DNA of 64,000 nt from Thermoflavimicrobium daqui (GTDB taxonomy: Bacteria > Bacillota > Bacilli > Thermoactinomycetales > Thermoactinomycetaceae). Below, piece by piece: positions 8,721 through 16,279 of the stretch. The first letter of the stretch is position 1. Each line of letters opens with the position of its first letter. The translations under genes were made by a program, and so were the position numbers. The notes beneath the pieces were generated by a model. That model was not told where the DNA came from. It was given only the letters and a program-made list of their open reading frames with translations, and made no database searches. The stretch lies in the NCBI RefSeq assembly GCF_003313465.1, contig NZ_KZ845664.1, positions 186,001-250,000 of the forward strand, written 5' to 3'.

Positions 8721-9065
8721 CTAATCCTTGTCATGATGTTTCTTTTCCTTTACTTGCAATTCACGCAGATAATCGTCCAATCGATCAAATCTTTCCTCCC
8801 AGATGTGATGGAATGATTCAAGCCAAGTTTTTAGCTCGATAAACGGTTGACGTCGTAGCTTGTAGATTCGTCGATTGGCAATAGCTTGCACCTCGACAAG
8901 CCCAGCATCACTAAGTACACGAAGATGTTTGGAAGCTTGTGGCTGGCGGAGCCCAAGATGCATGGCTATTTCTCCTACTGTAAGGGGCTTATCACGCAAG
9001 AGCTCGACAATGCGTAAGCGGTTGGGCTCAGCAAGAGCACTTAATGTTGCTTTTTTCATGCCCAT
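8721..9065 (-). CDS. ArsR family winged-helix regulator
   Basis: A small (114-residue) ArsR-type repressor. LSALAEPNRLRIVELL, GEIAMHLGLRQPQASKHLRVL and LVEVQAIANRRIYKL form the winged helix. No cysteine cluster for metal binding is visible, so it belongs to the metal-independent group usually paired with SRPBCC genes. The ATG at 9083 would overlap an AAAGGAG that is correctly spaced for the ATG at 9065, so 9065 is chosen. It probably represses itself and the SRPBCC gene through the palindrome at 9104-9125. Confidence 0.85.
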   Translation of the reverse strand: MGMKKATLSALAEPNRLRIVELLRDKPLTVGEIAMHLGLRQPQASKHLRVLSDAGLVEVQAIANRRIYKLRRQPFIELKTWLESFHHIWEERFDRLDDYLRELQVKEKKHHDKD

Positions 9066-9103
9066 ATAAGCTTCTCCTTTCATTTCTAATATAACATATA
9101 GAG

Positions 9104-9125
9104 AATATTCCTGTGAAGGAATATT
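9104..9125. promoter_or_regulatory. Probable ArsR operator
   Basis: Perfect inverted repeat AATATTCC-TGTGAA-GGAATATT about 40 bases upstream of the ArsR start codon. Its size and place suit a dimeric winged-helix repressor acting on its own promoter. Assignment is inferred. Confidence 0.55.
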
Positions 9126-9311
9126 AGGTATTTTGTGATAGATGGATATGGACCGAAGTTTGCAGTTGTAGTCCTCTTTTGGTAAGCTAATCGATTCCTA
9201 AACCTTGCCTTTAACTGATTTTAATACGGGAGGAATTTATCTCTAAGGATATTCGAAAGATAATAAATGAAAAGAGTGAAGTAAGGGGGAAGGATGATAT
9301 GCCTAAAACGA

Positions 9312-9352
9312 TAAAAAAGAGTATTATCCACTTACACAGTAGATAATACTCT
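9312..9352 (-). terminator. Terminator of tpx
   Basis: Perfect 11-bp stem (9318-9328 with 9342-9352); on the minus strand it is followed by a run of six T. It lies 25 bases after the tpx stop codon. Confidence 0.85.
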
Positions 9353-9377
9353 TCATTTTCGATCAGTTAATTGTATT

Positions 9378-9896
9378 TTATAGACATGCCTTGACGGCCA
9401 TGAGAGCTGCTTCATAGTTGGGATGTTGAGTCACTTCAGGCACATATTCAACATAGGTAATGATGTCCTGAGTGTTAATGACAAATACAGCACGACATTC
9501 TAAGCGATTTTCTTTGATATAAGTGCCATAAGCCGTACCAAAAGACATGGTTAGATGATCCGATAAAGTTTGGACACGCTCTAATCCAGCAGCTCCACAC
9601 CATCTGCTTTGGGCAAAGGGAAGGTCGGCACTGATCGTTAATAAAACGACTTGGTCACTAAGATCGGAGATAAGCTGATTAAACTGTCGGGTTTGCTGGT
9701 CACAAACTTCTGTATCAAGTGATGGAACCGTACAGATGATCCGGACTTTTCCTTTATATTGTTCGGAAGTAACAAGGGTGCGATCATTCGTTAAAACTTC
9801 AAAATAGGGTGCTTGATTACCAACCTTCATCTCTGGACCAATCAATGTAATGGGCTGTCCAGCTAAAGTAACTACATTTGTACGCTCTAGTTGCAT
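9378..9896 (-). CDS. tpx: Thiol peroxidase (atypical 2-Cys peroxiredoxin)
   Basis: This 172-residue protein matches Tpx along its whole length. It reduces hydrogen peroxide and alkyl hydroperoxides in the cytosol using thioredoxin. VPSLDTEVCDQQTRQFNQL holds the peroxidatic cysteine (C65), and SADLPFAQSRWCGAAGLE the resolving cysteine (C100), as in E. coli Tpx. It is a single gene with its own terminator. A 19-bp palindrome lies 26-44 bases upstream of the ATG and is repeated 180 bases further upstream, which suggests specific regulation. Confidence 0.95.
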   Translation of the reverse strand: MQLERTNVVTLAGQPITLIGPEMKVGNQAPYFEVLTNDRTLVTSEQYKGKVRIICTVPSLDTEVCDQQTRQFNQLISDLSDQVVLLTISADLPFAQSRWCGAAGLERVQTLSDHLTMSFGTAYGTYIKENRLECRAVFVINTQDIITYVEYVPEVTQHPNYEAALMAVKACL

Positions 9897-9921
9897 ATAC
9901 CATACCTACTACTATAAACAT

Positions 9922-9940
9922 AGAACAATATCCTTATTCT
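9922..9940 (-). promoter_or_regulatory. 19-bp operator-like palindrome, tpx-proximal copy
   Basis: On the minus strand the site reads AGAATAAGGATATTGTTCT, arms AGAATAA and TTGTTCT around GGATA. It is 26 bases upstream of the tpx start codon, overlapping where the promoter should be. It is 18/19 identical to the site at 10119-10137. It resembles Fur-family boxes in size and AT-rich arms but matches no consensus exactly. Confidence 0.55.
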
Positions 9941-10118
9941 TATAATATTTCTGTTTATTTATGTTTAACTCCGTCTTCTACTCGTACAATTTGCTATAAT
10001 AACCATAGGTTTCCGATTATCTATCAGTACATATTGAAAGCTTTAGGTATTTTTGAACCGCCTCGGCTTTTTCAATAATCAATGCGTACCTTAGATAAGC
10101 GATGTCCAACATTTGTAC

Positions 10119-10137
10119 AGAATAAGGATATTATTCT
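10119..10137. promoter_or_regulatory. 19-bp operator-like palindrome, distal copy
   Basis: AGAATAAGGATATTATTCT, perfect 7-base arms around GGATA. It lies between the HIU hydrolase 3' end and tpx, about 180 bases upstream of the tpx-proximal copy. Two near-identical copies in one intergenic region point to a shared DNA-binding protein. Confidence 0.5.
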
Positions 10138-10217
10138 TTGAGTAGCAGATTTTCGCCTCCTTTTGAAAAAATTTTCTGCCTTCCCTAATATTTCATTTTA
10201 CTCATCCTAGGAAGAAG

Positions 10218-10574
10218 TTAGCTTCCTCTATAGGTACTATAACCGCCTGGGGCTACTAAGAGGGGAACATGATAATGCTCATGGGGATTTTGAATCCCAA
10301 AACGGAGAGGGACGATATCCAAAAAAGAGGGTTGAGGGGAATGGATACCTTGTAAGCGGAAATAGTCACCTACATAAAAGTGAAGCTCATATATACCTGG
10401 GATGAGTTCTTCATGGGTGAGAAGAGGAGAATCGATCCGACCATCATGATTGGTAAAGACTTGGCGAAGAAGTGTTAATGATTGATCTGAATTAACTCGG
10501 AAACAGTGGATCTTTAACTCTTGGGCTGGTTTTCCCTGCATTAAATCAAGTACATGAGTAGTCAAACGTCCCAT
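10218..10574 (-). CDS. pucM: 5-hydroxyisourate hydrolase (transthyretin-like)
   Basis: A 118-residue transthyretin-like protein that hydrolyses 5-hydroxyisourate, the unstable uricase product, to OHCU. The family signature YRGS is at the C-terminus, and TTHVLDLMQGKPA at residues 5-17 contains the conserved histidine. It is the last gene of a three-gene operon: its ATG overlaps the uricase stop codon in a TAATG junction. The length is normal, with no signal peptide. Confidence 0.95.
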   Translation of the reverse strand: MGRLTTHVLDLMQGKPAQELKIHCFRVNSDQSLTLLRQVFTNHDGRIDSPLLTHEELIPGIYELHFYVGDYFRLQGIHSPQPSFLDIVPLRFGIQNPHEHYHVPLLVAPGGYSTYRGS

Positions 10575-11578
10575 TAAAAACCCCCTCGAATGCCTACAAA
10601 TGATCTGGTAGGATTTTCTTGCATTTCTTTATGATTTTGATAAAGATCTTGCCGAGTAACGACAAATCCTTGGAACCCATATGGAGGACGTGGCTCTGTA
10701 TATACTTTACCTTGACCGGTAGAGGTTTTATCAACCACAGTATCCCAAGTACGGTTATTTGTTTCAAAGCTGATTTCAGAGAGTTGAGGGAAGCGTTCAA
10801 GGACACGGCAACCAATGTGATAGATGAGGTGTTGGATGGACTGATTATACAATTCGTGGAAAACAGAGCGCGCAATATCACGGACTTGTTCGGCAGGGAC
10901 ATAGTTAGAAGTGTTTTGACTTAAACCATCTTGTGTTTGATTATACTTCCAATCCATGTTGAGGTAGATAAAGAGAGGGCGATCCGTCTCCTCTGGTAAA
11001 GTGGTATATTCATCTCGGATAAATCCTTGAAAAGCACTACCACTTACCTTGATGAGATGAAGATTAGCAATTCCACTACTATATTCAAGTACTTGATTTC
11101 CATGTGAAGTACGTGCAACTTCCATCGTGACCCGAGCATGTTCATTGCGAGAGTGTCGAAATACAAGCCCACTCTCCTGAAGTCCATACTCTCCAGGAAC
11201 AAGGGTATAGTCAAAGGGAATTTCTACAGCGGATATTTTGACTGAGGTAACATGAGCATAAGTATCTAAAAAGCTGTCACTTACAAATTTTAAAAAACCA
11301 TCGATGGTCGATCCTTCATAGTGGGCAGCATGACGTTGAATAAAGTTTTTCATGGAATCGGTAGCAATTACAAAGGAGTTGTCACCTTCGGTAAAGGAAG
11401 AGAGAAATCGACCCTTGAGCGAAATATGAGCGTTTAACCCAAAAATTATATTACTTCGACCAGTAAAGGGTGATTCAGGGATGGCTTTGATTCCTGTGAG
11501 AGGTTTTGCATACGTACGATAAACAAAGACATCACCTTTACCATAGTACATGATTCTTTCCTCTTGTTGATTCATCAT
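10574..11578 (-). CDS. pucL: Uricase (urate oxidase)
   Basis: A 334-residue cofactor-free urate oxidase converting urate and oxygen to 5-hydroxyisourate and hydrogen peroxide. Visible are YGKGDVFVYRTYAKPLTGIK (with the catalytic lysine region), VIATDSMKNFIQRH with the conserved TD of the active site, FIRDEYTTLPEE and the signature around QLSEISFETNNRTWDT. In Bacillus subtilis the same enzyme is fused behind an OHCU decarboxylase domain; here the decarboxylase is a separate upstream gene overlapping by four bases. Start choices are ATG 11578, 11575 (spaced 7 from GGAGG) or 11551, where homology begins. Confidence 0.95.
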   Translation of the reverse strand: MMNQQEERIMYYGKGDVFVYRTYAKPLTGIKAIPESPFTGRSNIIFGLNAHISLKGRFLSSFTEGDNSFVIATDSMKNFIQRHAAHYEGSTIDGFLKFVSDSFLDTYAHVTSVKISAVEIPFDYTLVPGEYGLQESGLVFRHSRNEHARVTMEVARTSHGNQVLEYSSGIANLHLIKVSGSAFQGFIRDEYTTLPEETDRPLFIYLNMDWKYNQTQDGLSQNTSNYVPAEQVRDIARSVFHELYNQSIQHLIYHIGCRVLERFPQLSEISFETNNRTWDTVVDKTSTGQGKVYTEPRPPYGFQGFVVTRQDLYQNHKEMQENPTRSFVGIRGGF

Positions 11579-12081
11579 GAACCCTCCTTAACAATGTCGT
11601 TTAAACGAAATCTGGCGATTTGATAGATTTCTTGTAATGCTTGTTTAAACTCCACTTCAACACTGTGTTTGAGCCTCTCTTTGATCGCGATGAGAATCTT
11701 TTCCTTGGATTGTCCCCGCACGGCCATAATGAATGGAAAGTTGAACTTCTCCTGATATGCTTGATTCAGTGATAAAAATTCATCATATTCTGTTTGTGTT
11801 AGTCGATCTAAACCGACTCCAGATTGTTCCTGCTTAGAAATAGAGGTCATTGGAACACGAGCAGCTAGCTTGGGGTGAGCGCGTAGTAAGTCGAGTTGTT
11901 TGGAAAACGGAGCGTTTTCAACAGTATGAACCATAACGAGATGAAGGTCAGCAAGTGTGGAGAAAGGGCGTTGTTTCCATGACTCTTCGGCAACCCAGGG
12001 AGAGTGTTCAAAAACCCAACCGAATACTTGTGTAAAATGAGGTTGGTTCATGAGGTTCACTTCCTCGAGCGTTACCTTCAC
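11575..12081 (-). CDS. uraD: OHCU decarboxylase
   Basis: This protein decarboxylates 2-oxo-4-hydroxy-4-carboxy-5-ureidoimidazoline to S-allantoin. FEHSPWVAEESW, LDLLRAHPKLAA with the catalytic histidine, KQEQSGVGLD and FPFIMAVRGQSKEKIL are the family motifs. Homology begins at VTLEEVN; GTG 12081 has a GAAGGA upstream at workable spacing and is chosen, while an in-frame ATG at 12108 has no visible ribosome site. It is first in the operon uraD-uricase-HIU hydrolase and overlaps uricase by ATGA. The promoter should lie in the 200 bases shared with the divergent pucR gene. Confidence 0.9.
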   Translation of the reverse strand: MKVTLEEVNLMNQPHFTQVFGWVFEHSPWVAEESWKQRPFSTLADLHLVMVHTVENAPFSKQLDLLRAHPKLAARVPMTSISKQEQSGVGLDRLTQTEYDEFLSLNQAYQEKFNFPFIMAVRGQSKEKILIAIKERLKHSVEVEFKQALQEIYQIARFRLNDIVKEGS

Positions 12082-12126
12082 GGTGATCCATCCTTCCGTA
12101 TCCGCCATGACAATGATGCTATGGTT

Positions 12127-12140
12127 GGAGAGCGTTTACA
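12127..12140 (-). promoter_or_regulatory. cre-like box, left arm of an inverted pair
   Basis: On the minus strand the site reads TGTAAACGCTCTCC, 13 of 14 matches to the CcpA consensus TGWAANCGNTNWCA. It faces the uraD-uricase operon. With the site at 12172-12185 it forms a 59-base inverted repeat, which could equally be the binding unit of PucR. Confidence 0.5.
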
Positions 12141-12171
12141 GTTTTTTCTGCAAACGGTAAGTTAATATCAT

Positions 12172-12185
12172 TGTAAACGTTCTCT
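12172..12185 (+). promoter_or_regulatory. cre-like box, right arm of an inverted pair
   Basis: TGTAAACGTTCTCT matches 13 of 14 positions of the cre consensus. It is 126 bases before the pucR start and is the mirror of the site at 12127-12140. A carbon-catabolite or PucR role is inferred. Confidence 0.5.
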
Positions 12186-12310
12186 AGCATGGAGTCATTG
12201 GACAAAGGAGACAAATCTACCTCCTCTTGATTGTGCATCATGCATAGCGAAAGATGGGAGGTGTTTCAACCATCAATAACGGATAGATATAGATAAAAAG
12301 GGGAATGTGA

Positions 12311-13507
12311 ATGAGTCTAATGATGTTGGAAGCCTTACGTATTTCACCTTTGGATCGTTGTAAAGTGGTTGCGGGGCAAAAGGGATTAAGTCGTCGAATC
12401 TGCTCGGTCAATAGTTTTGATGCTCCTGATGTGCTCCCATGGCTAAAACAAGGGGATCTCGTTGTCACAACGGGATACGTTTTTAAAAACGATGAAAAAA
12501 CACAAGTGGAATTGATACGTAAATTAGCAAAGAGAGGATGCGCGGGTTTAGGAATTCAAATCAATCGGTTTTTATTGGATTTACCGAAAGCAATGAGGCA
12601 GATTGCCGATGAATGTGATTTTCCATTGCTCGAAATACCTTATGATTTATCTTTAACGGATTTGTTGCTTCCTTTGTTGAGAGAGATAGTTACAAAACAG
12701 GAAGAATTAGATCAAAGACTGGATAAAAATGACCACTTTTTAACCAAGCTGCTCAGTGATGAGCTGAGAGATGAAAATATTATTCTTTCTACAGGTTCAG
12801 AGATCGGACTATTACCTCATCATCAATATATCTGTATTTGTTTAAAAGTAGATAGTCAGTATAGCGATCCGGTTTGGTTGGAACAGAGGACTCATGAGAT
12901 AGCCAAAGAGATGAATGTTTGTGTATTAGTATCAAAAATAGATGACGGGGTCATCTTGTTACAAGCGCCGTTACAAGAACAGATCTCGCTTGCATGCTTG
13001 GCAGAGCAATTCGGAAAACAGCTATGGGAAAGATGGAAGGAGAGTGATGAAAAAGCGAAGATCCAGATAGGAATTGGTGAACCTTGCGATGATGTGAAAC
13101 AGATTAGTAGAAGCTATCAGGAAGCGAAGGAAGTGTTAAAGCTATCTGAACAGATGAAGATGAGCCAGTCCAAGGATATCTATCATTATAGTGATTGGAG
13201 CCCGTTTATTCTTTTTCAACAATTACCCCATGAACAGCTACGAAATTATGTAATAAGAACTTTGGGTGAGCTATTAAAGGTCGATCAAGAACATGATGGT
13301 CATTTAATCGAAACGCTTGAAACCTATTTAAATTGTGGTAGTCAGATTTCCGAGACAGCACGACGTCTTGGAATCCATCGTAATACGGTCACTTTTCGTC
13401 TAAATCGATTAAAAAATTGGATCCATGAAGATTTAGCAAATGGTGATCATCTATTTCGGCTACAATTGGCTATTTATCTTAGAAGATTAATTGAACCCAA
13501 GGATTGA
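12311..13507 (+). CDS. pucR: PucR family purine catabolism regulator
   Basis: A 398-residue regulator with the N-terminal PucR domain (about 1-125, including LPWLKQGDLVVTTGYVFKND and CDFPLLEIPYDLSLTDLLLPLL), a middle CdaR/GGDEF-like region (about 170-290) and a C-terminal PucR helix-turn-helix (SETARRLGIHRNTVTFRLNRL, about residues 355-376). B. subtilis PucR activates uricase, allantoin and permease genes in response to allantoin or allantoate. The gene diverges from the uraD-uricase-pucM operon and precedes a purine permease, consistent with that role. It is shorter than B. subtilis PucR (about 530 residues). Confidence 0.85.
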   Translation: MSLMMLEALRISPLDRCKVVAGQKGLSRRICSVNSFDAPDVLPWLKQGDLVVTTGYVFKNDEKTQVELIRKLAKRGCAGLGIQINRFLLDLPKAMRQIADECDFPLLEIPYDLSLTDLLLPLLREIVTKQEELDQRLDKNDHFLTKLLSDELRDENIILSTGSEIGLLPHHQYICICLKVDSQYSDPVWLEQRTHEIAKEMNVCVLVSKIDDGVILLQAPLQEQISLACLAEQFGKQLWERWKESDEKAKIQIGIGEPCDDVKQISRSYQEAKEVLKLSEQMKMSQSKDIYHYSDWSPFILFQQLPHEQLRNYVIRTLGELLKVDQEHDGHLIETLETYLNCGSQISETARRLGIHRNTVTFRLNRLKNWIHEDLANGDHLFRLQLAIYLRRLIEPKD

Positions 13508-13538
13508 AAGCGCTTTCTGACGTTTTCAATCCTTTTTT
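13499..13538 (+). terminator. Terminator of pucR, containing a cre-like palindrome
   Basis: An 11-bp stem (13499-13509 with 13524-13534) followed by a T run begins inside the last codons of pucR. Its 5' arm overlaps TGAAAGCGCTTTCT (13506-13519), a 13/14 cre match built on a perfect 12-base palindrome. Confidence 0.75.
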
Positions 13539-13840
13539 AGTATACTTTTTATACAATAAAAACTAAATTAATTATCTAATAAATAATTTTAATAAAATTT
13601 AGTATTGAAATTCGATTTAATATAATGTTAAAATTCCATTAATCGCTTTCTCTCTAAAAGGCCCATTAGACATCTGACCGTATATCAACTAATTTGATTC
13701 TTTTGAAGAAAACTTAATCATCATGATAACAGACTCTCTTAGATTGAACTTTAGCTGTGCCTAGCAGGGAGTTTGAGGTTGAGTTATGAAGTGAGACGGT
13801 CTTAAGGCATGACAACAAGTGGTCCAAGGAGGGGGACATA
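13539..13840. other. Upstream region of the purine permease
   Basis: About 300 AT-rich bases without a supported gene. No purine riboswitch consensus was recognised. A well spaced AAGGAGGGGG at its end serves the permease. Confidence 0.4.
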
Positions 13841-15190
13841 GTGAAAGAAAAGAAGTTATGGAAGATCATTTTGTTAGGTTTACAACACGTTTGTGTCATG
13901 TATGGTGGTGCAGTGGCTGTTCCTCTTATTATTGCACCAGCTATTGGTTTAACCGAACAACAATTAATCTATTTAATTTCATTTGACTTGTTTACCTGTG
14001 GTATTGCTACTTTGATCCAAGTATGGGGAAATAAGTTTGTAGGTATTAAATTGCCAGCCTTAATGGCGGTTTCATTTATTGTGGTAGAGCCAATCATCGC
14101 TATTGGCAAAATTCATTCAATTACGGGGGTAATTGGAGCAGTCATTGTATCAGGCGTTGTTGTCACGATAGTTGCTCAATTTATCGGTAAGCTAATTAAA
14201 TTTTTTCCTCCTGTAGTTACAGGCTCGGTTGTATTGATTATTGGAACATCATTGATGCCGGTGGCCATGAGTAATGTTGCTGGAGGGACTGGATCGGCAA
14301 ACTATGGACACATAGAAAACTTTATGCTTGCCGTTTTTACTCTCCTGTGCTTCTTGATCTTAAACTATGTGCTCAAAGGCTTTATGAAAGCGATCTCGGT
14401 CTTGATCGCGATGGTACTAGGAACGTTGGTAGCTGGCATGTTTGGAATGGTTGATTTCAAAGCGTTAAGTGAAGCAGCTTGGCTTACCCCATTAACTCCT
14501 TTCTACTTCGGAACACCTACCTTTCAACTTTCCTCCATTTTGACGATGAGCATCATTGCTATTCTAATCATGATTGAAAGTGTGGGGGTATTTTTAGCCC
14601 TTGGAGAATTTTGTGATAGAGAAATAAAGGAAAATGATATTAAAAAAGGAGTTCGTGCAGAAGGGATTAGCGCGATCATAAGCGGTGTTTTTAATTCTTT
14701 TAATCATTCCACTTTTTCGCAAAATGTAGGGCTTGTCTTTCTCACTAAAGTGAAACAGAGAGTGGTGCTTGTAGCTGCCGGGGTCATATTAATCTTATTA
14801 GGGTTCTTACCTAAAATAGCAGCTTTAACGACCATGATTCCTAAACCTGTATTAGGTGGAGCGATGATTCCCATGTTTGGAATGCTGATTGCTGCGTCCC
14901 TCCAAATGATTGCAAAGTCAGATATGAAAAAATCATCCAATCAATTGGTTGTGGCAGTAGGAGTGGGATTAGGATTGGCTGTGAAAGGGGCTCCAGATGC
15001 ATTTAAAGGATATCCCGAACTTGTTCAGCTGTTATGTAGTAATGGAGTCGTAATGGGAACCTTAACGATGTTTCTTTTAAACTTATTCTTAAATCGGACA
15101 AGTAAAGATGATCTTAATGAGCAGAAACACGAACAAAGGACTACGGATAACCTCGAAATCGTTAAGCCTGTAAAATCAGATGGAGTATAA
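13841..15190 (+). CDS. Purine permease, NCS2 (nucleobase:cation symporter-2) family
   Basis: A 449-residue, roughly 12-14 helix membrane protein of the uracil-xanthine permease family. LLGLQHVCVMYGGAVAVPLIIAPAIGL at the N-terminus and FNSFNHSTFSQNVGLVFLTKV near residue 290 are family motifs; the latter is the QNXGXXXXT-like substrate region. The permease probably imports urate or xanthine, feeding the uricase operon, like B. subtilis PucJ/PucK. It starts with GTG behind AAGGAGG and ends in a hydrophilic tail. It is flanked by pucR and a second PucR-like gene on the opposite strand. Confidence 0.9.
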   Translation: MKEKKLWKIILLGLQHVCVMYGGAVAVPLIIAPAIGLTEQQLIYLISFDLFTCGIATLIQVWGNKFVGIKLPALMAVSFIVVEPIIAIGKIHSITGVIGAVIVSGVVVTIVAQFIGKLIKFFPPVVTGSVVLIIGTSLMPVAMSNVAGGTGSANYGHIENFMLAVFTLLCFLILNYVLKGFMKAISVLIAMVLGTLVAGMFGMVDFKALSEAAWLTPLTPFYFGTPTFQLSSILTMSIIAILIMIESVGVFLALGEFCDREIKENDIKKGVRAEGISAIISGVFNSFNHSTFSQNVGLVFLTKVKQRVVLVAAGVILILLGFLPKIAALTTMIPKPVLGGAMIPMFGMLIAASLQMIAKSDMKKSSNQLVVAVGVGLGLAVKGAPDAFKGYPELVQLLCSNGVVMGTLTMFLLNLFLNRTSKDDLNEQKHEQRTTDNLEIVKPVKSDGV

Positions 15191-15238
15191 TTGCTAGATA
15201 TCTAGCCTACATGTTAGAAATAACCACTTAATCAGTGA

Positions 15239-16012
15239 TCAAGACTGTTGGAGGATTCGTGTGATGTGTAATCCTAATTGTAAGCGAAAGACCACCTTAG
15301 GATCTTGTAAATCCATGCCTAGCAATTCTTCAATCCGAGCGATTCGAAACTTTAATGTATTACGATGCACATAAAGTTGATGAGCAGCTTCGCCGATTCG
15401 CTTTCCAGTTGCCAAATAAACATCAAGAGTATGTAATAAATCCGTTCCTTTCTCGTAATCATAACGCTGTAATGGTTCTAATGTTGCCTGATAATAAGAT
15501 TGAAGTATCTCCTCAGGTATATGTTGGAGTAGGATTTCTGGCTCAAGAAAATGAGAAGAGGCTTCTGGTTGAGCAGGGTTTTCGGACGAGTTGTCCATCC
15601 GCTGATGAGATTCTTGTTCTATTTGTTTTTGTTGTTCGATAATCTCTTTACCGAATTTTAGCAATAAATCAGATAAGACAACATCATAAGGAATTTCGAT
15701 CAAAGGCAGATTAAGTCGATTGGCTTCATCAATCATCGCTTTGGGAATATGAGGTAAAAATCGTTTTACCTTGATGGCAAGACCTGCACAGTGATGTTTG
15801 GCTAATTCTCTTAATAAGTGAGTTTGTGTTTGCAGATCATCCTTAAAAACATATCCAGTAGTGAGTAATAAATCGCCCGGACTCGCAGCTGGGTTAGGAT
15901 TGTCTAGAATTCCAACTGAATGAATAGGACGATAAATCCCGCGTTTACCAGCAACTAAAATGCAACGGTTAAAAAAATTCATCTCTAAGGCTTTGGCAAT
16001 AGTAAGTTTCAT
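15239..16012 (-). CDS. Short PucR-like regulator lacking the central domain
   Basis: The protein has about 257 residues. Its N-terminal 125 residues are a PucR domain closely resembling that of the neighbouring full-length regulator (SPGDLLLTTGYVFKDDLQTQ, LPLIEIPYDVVLSDLLLKFG), and its C-terminal 70 residues are a PucR helix-turn-helix (IGEAAHQLYVHRNTLKFRIARI). The CdaR/GGDEF-like middle is replaced by about 35 polar, Gln/Glu/Ser-rich residues. It faces the M20 gene divergently. It may sense the ligand and bind DNA alone, or form mixed dimers with the long PucR. ATG 16012 is spaced 7 from GGAGG; 16015 is also possible. Confidence 0.8.
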   Translation of the reverse strand: MKLTIAKALEMNFFNRCILVAGKRGIYRPIHSVGILDNPNPAASPGDLLLTTGYVFKDDLQTQTHLLRELAKHHCAGLAIKVKRFLPHIPKAMIDEANRLNLPLIEIPYDVVLSDLLLKFGKEIIEQQKQIEQESHQRMDNSSENPAQPEASSHFLEPEILLQHIPEEILQSYYQATLEPLQRYDYEKGTDLLHTLDVYLATGKRIGEAAHQLYVHRNTLKFRIARIEELLGMDLQDPKVVFRLQLGLHITRILQQS

Positions 16013-16279
16013 CATAGCGCCTCCAGTTTAGTACACAAAAAGAAAGCGTATCCATTTCCCTTTTATTTTGATTATAATATGTAGATAGTTAATTAGAATA
16101 TATATTTATTATTTTATATAGAAAATAGTTTAAGAAGTAGTAATAAAGGGGTAATGAGAAGATAGATTGAGAAATAAATAAAGACTTGAATCGCTATATA
16201 AAACCGCCGCTTGAGATATGATGATGCCAATAAAAAGAAACATTGTTTCTTTATAAGAAACGAAAAGGGGATGAAGAGA

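Noticed and set aside
10594-10924. Frames of about 100 codons on both strands within uricase
   Set aside because: Shadows of the uricase gene, whose frame carries all conserved motifs.
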